Shown here piece after piece: positions 26,055 through 32,395 of a DNA stretch of 64,000 bases. Position numbers and translations under genes: made by a program. The stretch is from Gp6-AA40 sp035496255 (GTDB taxonomy: Bacteria > Acidobacteriota > Vicinamibacteria > Vicinamibacterales > UBA2999): NCBI GenBank assembly GCA_035496255.1, contig DATJEU010000122.1, positions 18,195 through 82,194 of the forward strand, written 5' to 3'. The notes below the pieces were generated by a model. It saw nothing but the letters and a program-made list of their open reading frames with translations, did no database searches and had not been told where the DNA came from. The stretch's first letter is position 1; every line of letters begins with the position of its first letter.

Positions 26055-26803
26055 ATGACGGCTTCATGGATGATCGCCAGCAGCGCAATACACGCGGTGT
26101 CGGTGCGCAGAGCTCGGCTGCCCGCACTGACGGTTTGAAAGCCCCGCGATTCCAGCAGCTTCACTTCGAATTCGTTCCAGCCACCCTCGGGCCCGACGGC
26201 CACCAGCACCCGTCCATCGTCCGGTGAGGCGGGTGGTCCTGAGTGGAGTCGAAAGACATCGCTGATGCGTCGCGCCGCAGTCGGATCCGCGACGAATCGC
26301 GTCAGCTGTGGACAGAGCACGTCGAGATCGTCCTCGATGAACGGACGGAACCGGCGGTGAATCGTCACCAGCGGGACGTTGGTGTCGCGTGCCTGCTGCA
26401 GCCCTTCGACGAGCAGCGGACGGTAGATCTCAGGTATCAGCAGGTGCGTGTCGAAGTAATTGCGTTCGACCTTATCGGCATTGGTCAGCATGATGCGACC
26501 GACACCGATCGCGGCGAGCTGCGCCCATAGGCGCCGCAGCACCTTCGGACGGGGAAGCGCGAGCATGAGGTCGATGCGCGGACGCGCGGGCGGACGCTCC
26601 TCGAAGTGACACTGCAGCATCACCTCCGAGTCTGTGATCGAGACGACGGTGCCTGTGCCGAGCGGACCGTCGATGACACCGACTCGCACGGACTGACCAG
26701 GAGTGACGTCCAGAACCTTCCGAAGATGTTCGGCTCGCGCATCGTCGAGCGTGACACGGGCATCGCTGCCGACTTCGTCACGGGTGAGCGCGATGAGATT
26801 CAC
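26042..26803 (-). CDS. rsmE: 16S rRNA (uracil1498-N3)-methyltransferase
   Basis: The 253-residue SPOUT enzyme has an N-terminal PUA-like part (HLRKVLDVTPGQSVRVGVIDG) and a C-terminal knotted domain with VLVAVGPEGGWNEFEVKLLE and SAGSRALRTDTACIALLAIIHE, the family's AdoMet-binding signatures. It methylates N3 of U1498 in 16S rRNA. Length is normal. It stands alone, converges with the secreted-protein gene at 24870, and ends inside a hairpin repeat. Confidence 0.92.
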   Translation of the reverse strand: MNLIALTRDEVGSDARVTLDDARAEHLRKVLDVTPGQSVRVGVIDGPLGTGTVVSITDSEVMLQCHFEERPPARPRIDLMLALPRPKVLRRLWAQLAAIGVGRIMLTNADKVERNYFDTHLLIPEIYRPLLVEGLQQARDTNVPLVTIHRRFRPFIEDDLDVLCPQLTRFVADPTAARRISDVFRLHSGPPASPDDGRVLVAVGPEGGWNEFEVKLLESRGFQTVSAGSRALRTDTACIALLAIIHEAVMGRP

Positions 26804-26936
26804 GTTGGCTTTGCCATGGCATTAGCTCGGGCCCTCGCCTTGTGCGGCGGCCGGGTCTGAAGAGCCGCCCGACGGCTTGGCATGGGCTTCAGGGTGTTGA
26901 CGGGGTCTTCAGGTCGGCCCCTACGGTCCGCATGCG

Positions 26937-28202
26937 CTACGGTCGGCACGCGCTGGCGCGATCGAGGAGCAGTCGCCGTTCGCGCGCATTCTGCGTCATC
27001 GTCGCCGCGTGCTCGAATGCCTCGCGTGCTTCATCGAGCCGCCCGAGCTTGAAGAGCAGATCACCGTGGACCGTCGGGAGCAGGTGATACCGCTGCAGCG
27101 TCGGCGAACTGGTGAGCGCCTCGACGATCGCGAGCGCGGCCGCGGGGCCAGAGGCCATCGAGACCGCCACGGCGCGATTCAGTTCGACAACCGGAGAGGG
27201 CATCACACGGGCGAGTTCTCCGTACAGCGAGGCGATACGTGGCCAATCGGTCCCGTCCGCTGTCCGCGCCTGCGCATGGCAGGCGGCAATGGCCGCTTGC
27301 AGAACATAGGGGCCGGGGGCACTGTCAGACAGGAGACGCTCGGCCTGCCGGAGCGCCGCGAGTCCGCGCCGAATCAGCAGCTGATCCCATTGTGCGCGAT
27401 TCTGGTCGGCGAGGAGGATCGGCTCGCCGCCGGGACCCACGCGTGCGCGCAGCCGCGACGCCTGCACCTCCATCAGCGCGAGCAGGCCGTGCACCTCCGG
27501 CTCCTGCGGCACCAGACCCGCGAGGACTCGTCCAAGCCGCAGCGCCTCTTCGCACAGCGACGGCCTGACCCAATCGTCACCCGCGGTGGCCGAGTAGCCT
27601 TCATTGAAGATCAGGTACACCACTTCGAGGACCGACGCGAGTCGCTCCCTCAACTCTTCGCCGCGGGGAACTTCGAACGGCACCTGCGCCTTCGCCAAAG
27701 TCTTCTTCGCCCGGACGATGCGCTGCGCGATCGTGGGTTCGGTTGAGAGGAAGGCGCGCGCGATCTCTTCCGTTGTCAGGCCGCCGAGCAACCGGAGCGT
27801 CAGCGAGACGCGCGCCTCGGTGGCGAGCACCGGATGGCAGGCGGTGAAGATCAGACGCAGCAGATCGTCGCCCACTGGATCATCGAGCGCCGCCTCGATG
27901 TCCTGGGCGGGTGACTCCTGCATCACCGCGACTTCGTGTCCAAGCACCTCGTGCTTGCGCTCGAGCATCTTGTTACGGCGGAAGTAGTCGATAGCGCGGT
28001 GCTTGGCCGCCGCCGTCAACCACGCGCCAGGGTTGCGTGGAATGCCCGTCTCGGGCCACTGCTGGAGCGCCGCCACGAGCGCATCGTGTGCGAGGTCTTC
28101 GGCGACGTCGATGTCGCGGACCAGGCGCGTCAGGGTGGCGATCAGCTTCGGCGATTCGATGCGCCAGACGGCATCGATCGCGGCGTGAGTCTCGGTGGAC
28201 AA
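26937..28202 (-). CDS. ECF42-type RNA polymerase sigma factor with C-terminal TPR-like extension
   Basis: The 421-residue protein has sigma region 2 (VRDIDVAEDLAHDALVAALQQWPETGIPRNPGAWL, AKHRAIDYFRRNKML) and region 4 (LLRLIFTACHPVLATEARVSLTLRLLGGLTTEEIARAFL). A 230-residue helical C-terminus (VYLIFNEGYSATAGDDW, RRGLAALRQAERLL) is typical of the DUF6596 part of ECF42. This group is known for genomic linkage to DGPF/YCII proteins, and three such genes lie just upstream on the same strand. No anti-sigma gene is present, as is usual for ECF42. Its last codons and TAG stop fall in a hairpin repeat. Confidence 0.9.
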   Translation of the reverse strand: MSTETHAAIDAVWRIESPKLIATLTRLVRDIDVAEDLAHDALVAALQQWPETGIPRNPGAWLTAAAKHRAIDYFRRNKMLERKHEVLGHEVAVMQESPAQDIEAALDDPVGDDLLRLIFTACHPVLATEARVSLTLRLLGGLTTEEIARAFLSTEPTIAQRIVRAKKTLAKAQVPFEVPRGEELRERLASVLEVVYLIFNEGYSATAGDDWVRPSLCEEALRLGRVLAGLVPQEPEVHGLLALMEVQASRLRARVGPGGEPILLADQNRAQWDQLLIRRGLAALRQAERLLSDSAPGPYVLQAAIAACHAQARTADGTDWPRIASLYGELARVMPSPVVELNRAVAVSMASGPAAALAIVEALTSSPTLQRYHLLPTVHGDLLFKLGRLDEAREAFEHAATMTQNARERRLLLDRASACRP

Positions 28203-28327
28203 CCCACATAGGGTAACGTGCTCGCCGCCCGCTAAAGCCGGCCCCTGTCCCAGGGCACCCCGGCGACAGCCGGGCCTTACGTCGGATGCCCGGCCATCAA
28301 CGGGCCCTGCAAGGTCTAGACGTAGTA

Positions 28328-28343
28328 CCCGGCTTCAGCCGGG
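28328..28343. repeat. CCCGGCT-TC-AGCCGGG palindrome between the ECF42 and DGPF genes
   Basis: This is the same palindrome as the cluster at 2707-2822. The 150-base gap (28203-28352) also carries decayed copies (CGACAGCCGGGCC near 28263). It may attenuate read-through from the DGPF genes into the sigma gene. Confidence 0.65.
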
Positions 28344-28352
28344 CCAATCGCT

Positions 28353-28694
28353 TCACGCCTGGAGCTCCCGCACGGGCCTCACCTCGATGCTGCCGATCCG
28401 TGCCGGCGGGATTCGCGCGGCGAGCTGTGCCGCTTCGTCCAGATCCTTCGCGTCGATCAGGTAAAAGCCGGCGAGCTGTTCCTTCGTCTCGGCGAAGGGA
28501 CCGTCGGTGATCGAGACCGAGCCCTGACGCACGCGCACCGTCACCGCGCGTTTCACCGGCTGCAGCGCTTCCGCCGCCACGTAGTGACCGGCCGCTTTCA
28601 GCGCGTTCCCGTTCGCCAGGCACTCGGCGTCGGGAACGGTCGCCATCAGGTTCTCCTCACCGTAGACGAGACAGACGAATTTGGGCATCGGCAT
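28353..28694 (-). CDS. DGPF/YCII-family protein 1
   Basis: The 113-residue protein has the family core: FVCLVYGEE at the start, SITDGPFAETKEQLAGFYLIDAKDLDEAAQLAARIP with the DGPF motif, and IEVRPV near the end. The ferredoxin-like fold of YCII proteins is known, but no catalytic role is established for those linked to ECF42. It is the third of three consecutive paralogues, 6 bases after the previous one, and closest to the sigma factor. Confidence 0.87.
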   Translation of the reverse strand: MPMPKFVCLVYGEENLMATVPDAECLANGNALKAAGHYVAAEALQPVKRAVTVRVRQGSVSITDGPFAETKEQLAGFYLIDAKDLDEAAQLAARIPPARIGSIEVRPVRELQA

Positions 28695-28700
28695 TAGAGC

Positions 28701-29096
28701 TTACAGCTTGAATTCGCCGACCGCCGCCTGCACCTCCTGCGGGAACTCGGACATTTCGAAGACCTGCCGGACTTCGATCGTTTCGTTCGGACCAGCCGGG
28801 CAGCGCGTCGCCCACTGAATCGCTTCCTCGCGCGACCGTACCTGGATCATCCAATAGCCGCCGACGACTTCCTTCGCTTCGGTGAACGGACCGTCGCTCA
28901 CGCGCGGTGTGCCGCCTTCGAAGCTGACGCGTGCACCTTCGGCGGGTGGATGCAGCCCGTCGAGCGCCAGCAGGACCCCGGCCTTCTGCAGTTCCTCGTT
29001 GTACTTCATCATCCTGGACACGCCATCGGCATCCGGCATCGTTCCCGAGGCCGCGCTCTCGTACCCCTTCGGAATCATCAGCATCATGAATCGCAT
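28701..29096 (-). CDS. DGPF/YCII-family protein 2
   Basis: The 131-residue protein opens MRFMMLMIPKGYESA and contains GTPRVSDGPFTEAKEVVGGYWMIQVRSREEAIQWATRCP, the second DGPF paralogue. The C-terminus ends VFEMSEFPQEVQ, a common extension in this subgroup. It sits between the other two copies with 6- and 18-base gaps, so they form one operon. It is likely co-transcribed with and regulated by the ECF42 sigma factor. Confidence 0.88.
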   Translation of the reverse strand: MRFMMLMIPKGYESAASGTMPDADGVSRMMKYNEELQKAGVLLALDGLHPPAEGARVSFEGGTPRVSDGPFTEAKEVVGGYWMIQVRSREEAIQWATRCPAGPNETIEVRQVFEMSEFPQEVQAAVGEFKL

Positions 29097-29114
29097 CGTC
29101 AGTCTCCCGGCGTG

Positions 29115-29504
29115 TCAGGCCTGAACCGGCGCAAACGAAGTCAGCGCCATCATTTCGCGAATCTCGGAGACGCCCGTGTATCCGGGTCCGAGCACGTCCA
29201 CGTGCAGTTGCAAGAACTCGCGGCTGAGCGCGATCGCATCCGCCTTCGACGCGACCTCGACGATCGCATAGCCGCCGAGCAGTTCCTTGGTCTCTGCGAA
29301 CGGACCGTCGGTCACGGTGAACGTGCCGTTGACGACCGACAGACGGGCGCCGCGGGAACTCGGGAAGAGACCGCCGCTCTCGAGCAGCTTGCCGCTCCTG
29401 GCCATCTTCTCGATATAGGGGCCCATTGCCGCCATCAGGGCGGGGTCAGGCGGTTGACCGGCCTCGTACGACTGGTCCGCCTTGATCATCAGCATGAACT
29501 TCAT
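29115..29504 (-). CDS. DGPF/YCII-family protein 3
   Basis: The 129-residue protein opens MKFMLMIKADQSYEAG and contains TFTVTDGPFAETKELLGGYAIVEVASKADAIALSREFLQLH. The ATG at 29504 follows a strong GGAGG with 8-base spacing; longer upstream frames are rejected. It is the first gene of the DGPF-ECF42 cassette, so its upstream DNA (29505-29676) should hold the cassette promoter. Confidence 0.88.
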   Translation of the reverse strand: MKFMLMIKADQSYEAGQPPDPALMAAMGPYIEKMARSGKLLESGGLFPSSRGARLSVVNGTFTVTDGPFAETKELLGGYAIVEVASKADAIALSREFLQLHVDVLGPGYTGVSEIREMMALTSFAPVQA

Positions 29505-29676
29505 CCTCTTGCCTCCTTCTTCTTCACGTCGAATGAGACTTCCAGAAATCGACATCGCAGATGAGCTTTGGGAGTACCGAAATGGGCTATCCTGTCGGCG
29601 CTCACGTGACACAACAGTCCATCAACGTCCAATTGTCCATGTCCGCAGTGGCTCGGGGAGGCGACCCCGCCCGACA

Positions 29677-30051
29677 ATGAACCCAGCAGCCCAGTGGCGG
29701 CGGCGTGTCCTGGTCGTCGAAGATGACGATGCGTTCCGGGAATTATTGAGGATGGAGCTACGGATCAGCGGCTTCGAAGTCATCGAGGCGCGCGACGGGG
29801 TCGCGGCCTTGCGTTGTGTCGAGAAGTTCAGTCCCGACGTCGTCATCCTGGATCTGCAGTTGCCTGCCGCAGGCGGGCTGGACGTCCGTCAGGAACTCCT
29901 GACCAGGCCCGATACCCGCGACGTCCCGGTGATCGTCGTGACGGGCACCGATTGGAGCGTGCCGTTTCCGACCGCCGCAGTCATCCGCAAGACGGACCTG
30001 CCTTCCCGCGTCGTGACCGCTGTGACCCACGTGCTCGAGGCGTGGACCTGA
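29677..30051 (+). CDS. Single-domain response regulator 1
   Basis: The 124-residue protein is only a receiver domain: VLVVEDDDAFRELLRMELR acidic pocket, phospho-acceptor in DVVILDLQLPAAGG, Thr in VIVVTGTDW, and Lys in AVIRKTDLPS. It is clearly paralogous to the regulator at 31812 (shared TGTDW.VPF and RMELR/KIELR segments). No output domain or adjacent kinase is present. It probably serves as a phosphate shuttle or protein-binding switch. Confidence 0.85.
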   Translation: MNPAAQWRRRVLVVEDDDAFRELLRMELRISGFEVIEARDGVAALRCVEKFSPDVVILDLQLPAAGGLDVRQELLTRPDTRDVPVIVVTGTDWSVPFPTAAVIRKTDLPSRVVTAVTHVLEAWT

Positions 30052-30064
30052 TTGCCCGGGAGAA

Positions 30065-31117
30065 TCAGTCATCGTCACGGCAGCGACGATCGACGATTTG
30101 CTGCCGCTTCGCCTTGAAGGCATCAACCCATTCGCTGATCGCCGGGTACCCCGAAAGCGCCCTGCCGGGTTCCCGCAGCCTGTAAGTTACGCGCGCCCCT
30201 TCGAACAGATCGCTCAACTGTCGGTCGGAGAGCTGCATCAGCAGACGCGCCAGGAACGCACGGCCACCGTCGCTGATGCGCGGATTGTCCAGCGTTCCGC
30301 TGAACGACTTCGGCAGGTTGCCGATGCATCCGGTTTCGCCCTTCCAGACCGGCGTCTGGCGCCAGGCCATGAGATCCACGCTGCCCGGCGGATCGACATT
30401 GAGCCAGTTGGCGCGGCCGAACGTCAGCCCGACGTCGTTGATCATGAGGAACGGGTCACCACATTTGTTCTTGCCTCCGGTTCGACACACGATCCGCTGC
30501 TGTTGCGGTTTGGAATCGGTGTGCTGCATGAACACCGCAAGCAGCTTCAGCGCATCCACCTGATCACGCGTGGCGCCGCCGGCTCTGGGATCTACGAGAT
30601 CGAGCTCCGTCCACTTCCATCCGGCCTCATCTTTGCCCGCAAAGTCGCGACCTGCGAATTTGCGTTCGACTGACGCGGGATCGAAGCGGAAGGTCCCATC
30701 CGGTCGGGCGATGCCGCCGAACGTTGCAGGACACCCGTTGCAAATCACGTTGACCGCATACATCCGGTCGGCGCCGAAGCCGAGCGCCCAGAGAAGCCGG
30801 GTGGCGAGAATTTCGCCGTACACCTCGCCATTGGTTCCGCCGTATTTCACTTTCAGCTCGTCGTCTTCGCCCGCGAGGCAGGTGAACTTCGGCGAGTGGC
30901 CGGTCATGGTCTTGTCGATGTAACTGCAGACGACCCGGGCGTGAAACGGGAAAGCGCCCTGGCCGCGAGGGCCTTCTTTCAGATTCTTCTTTGCGACGTC
31001 AACCCTCGTCCACACCTGGGCCCGCCGGATGACGCTCGCCCGATCGTCGCGGTGCGGGGCAGCACCGCCAACAAGAAGCGTGGAGCAGACGAGCGCGATC
31101 CAGCCGCGGGCTTTCAT
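30065..31117 (-). CDS. Secreted protein with possible atypical kinase fold
   Basis: The 350-residue protein has a signal peptide (GWIALVCSTLLVGGAAP). I do not recognise an annotated family, but its spacing recalls a lipid- or protein-kinase-like core: lysine in ELKVKYG (about 89-91), glutamates in GEVYGEILATRLLWALG (about 98-102), a catalytic-loop-like MQHTDSKPQQQR (Asp about 201), and a metal-site-like INDVGLTFG (about 227-234). Six to eight cysteines suggest disulfides. The ATG at 31117 has AAGGA with 7-base spacing. Flanking genes are receiver proteins on the other strand. Kinase activity is inference only. Confidence 0.6.
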   Translation of the reverse strand: MKARGWIALVCSTLLVGGAAPHRDDRASVIRRAQVWTRVDVAKKNLKEGPRGQGAFPFHARVVCSYIDKTMTGHSPKFTCLAGEDDELKVKYGGTNGEVYGEILATRLLWALGFGADRMYAVNVICNGCPATFGGIARPDGTFRFDPASVERKFAGRDFAGKDEAGWKWTELDLVDPRAGGATRDQVDALKLLAVFMQHTDSKPQQQRIVCRTGGKNKCGDPFLMINDVGLTFGRANWLNVDPPGSVDLMAWRQTPVWKGETGCIGNLPKSFSGTLDNPRISDGGRAFLARLLMQLSDRQLSDLFEGARVTYRLREPGRALSGYPAISEWVDAFKAKRQQIVDRRCRDDD

Positions 31118-31187
31118 TCCGCTGTCCTTCATTCCGTTCGCCGTCACAGTGCAATGAGCGGACCGGCCTTTGCTGGCACACGGCCGT

Positions 31188-31730
31188 ATGGGAAGCCATC
31201 CGTTCGTTCTACTCGTCAATGACATTCCCGATCACATGAGCCAATACGAGGCTGCTCTGCGGGCACGTGGCTACGACGTGCGGCTGGTTTCGGCTGGCGC
31301 TCAGGCGCTTGACGTGGCGGCGACCGTTCAGCTCGACTGCGTGGTGATCGACGTGCGTCTTCCGGACATGACTGGATGGGAACTGTGCCGGCAGATCAAG
31401 GCGATCCAGCGGCATTGCGATGTGCCGGTCGTGATGCTCGCGCCCGACTTGTCGAAGGAGAGTATCGCGCGCAGTCGCGAAGCGGGTTGCGCCTCGTGGT
31501 TGATGCGACCGGCCGCCGCCGACGATGTGGCGCGAGCCGTCGAGCACGTGCTGGCTGAGCGCCGTGGCGAACCGGCGGCCGGTGTTGCGGTGATGTCGGC
31601 GCGCAGTTGTCCAGCTTGTGACGGCGATGAGATTACCGCCGGCGTGCGGGTCGGTCCGGTCCAGTACTTTCTCTGCCGCATCTGCGGCGTGCGCTGGCGC
31701 GTCGATGCCCAGGGAGAAGCCACAGCCTGA
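31188..31730 (+). CDS. Receiver domain fused to a C-terminal zinc ribbon
   Basis: The 180-residue protein has a receiver with Asp12 in the pocket, phospho-acceptor Asp55 (CVVIDVRLPDMTGWELCRQI), and arginine where the conserved lysine should be (WLMRPAAADD). The C-terminus is a zinc ribbon, SCPACDGDE...YFLCRICGVRW. The protein at 14692 shares the architecture but has lost different receiver residues. No DNA-binding domain is seen. It lies between two single-domain response regulators on the same strand. Confidence 0.75.
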   Translation: MGSHPFVLLVNDIPDHMSQYEAALRARGYDVRLVSAGAQALDVAATVQLDCVVIDVRLPDMTGWELCRQIKAIQRHCDVPVVMLAPDLSKESIARSREAGCASWLMRPAAADDVARAVEHVLAERRGEPAAGVAVMSARSCPACDGDEITAGVRVGPVQYFLCRICGVRWRVDAQGEATA

Positions 31731-31811
31731 CTCATCCTCAATAACGGCCGTGCTTTTCGGGAGTACTCAATTTTGTTATCGTCCGTGTGCTCCGACCCAT
31801 ATGGCATTTGA

Positions 31812-32195
31812 GTGCACCGAAGCTTTTCGAGACCGTCGATTCTGGTTGTTGACGACGACAGCGACTTCCGGGAACTGCTGAAGATCGAACTGCGCCTCGA
31901 TGGCTTTGACGTCATGGAGGCGACCGACGGTTTGAGCGCGCTGCGACAGTTGGACGCACGACGTCCCGATGTCGTCGTCCTCGACCTCCAGATGCCTCTT
32001 GTCAGCGGACTCGAAGTGCGCGAGGAACTCGCCGCGCGTCCCGACACCCAGAATCTGCCCGTCATCATCGTCACCGGCACGGACTGGCCGGTGCCGTTCA
32101 CCTCAGACGCCGTCGTCCGGAAGTCCGAGTCGACCAGCGTCGTGCTGTCCGCGGTCGTCGAAGCGCTCGCCGGTATCCGCGACGGCTCGCGCTGA
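31812..32195 (+). CDS. Single-domain response regulator 2
   Basis: The 127-residue receiver (GTG start) has ILVVDDDSDFRELLKIELRLDGF, phospho-acceptor in DVVVLDLQMPLVSG, Thr in VIIVTGTDWPVPF, and Lys in AVVRKSES. It is a paralogue of the regulator at 29677. The 13-bp minisatellite and the Ser/Thr kinase gene follow on the same strand, so a functional link with that kinase is possible but unproven. Confidence 0.83.
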   Translation: MHRSFSRPSILVVDDDSDFRELLKIELRLDGFDVMEATDGLSALRQLDARRPDVVVLDLQMPLVSGLEVREELAARPDTQNLPVIIVTGTDWPVPFTSDAVVRKSESTSVVLSAVVEALAGIRDGSR

Positions 32196-32220
32196 TCGTC
32201 AGCCCGCCGGATTTGTCCCC

Positions 32221-32375
32221 GTCTCGCCCCGCCGTCTCGCACCCCCGTCTCGCCCCGCCGTCTCGCACCCCCGTCTCGCCCCCCGTCTCGCACCTCCGTC
32301 TCGCACCCTCGTTTCGCACCTCCGTCTCGCACCTCCGTCTCGCACCCCCGTCTCGCACCCCCGTCTCGCACCCCC
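32221..32375. repeat. Minisatellite: 12 tandem copies of a 13-bp unit
   Basis: Twelve direct repeats of GTCTCGCACCCCC and close variants (GCACCTCC, GCCCCGCC; one unit is 12 bp) run without interruption from just after a response regulator to 4 bases before the -10 box of the Ser/Thr kinase gene. Copy-number change would move or remove the -35 region. Confidence 0.9.
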
Positions 32376-32378
32376 GTA

Positions 32379-32384
32379 TAGAAT
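32379..32384 (+). promoter_or_regulatory. -10 box for the Ser/Thr kinase gene
   Basis: TAGAAT directly follows the minisatellite and ends 11 bases before the ATG at 32396. The -35 position would fall inside the last tandem repeats. No ribosome-binding site is present. Confidence 0.45.
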
Positions 32385-32395
32385 GCGCCACGCGC

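Noticed and set aside
32221..32375. CRISPR array
   Set aside because: The units are 13 bp, directly abutting with no spacers, and no cas genes are present. It is a minisatellite.
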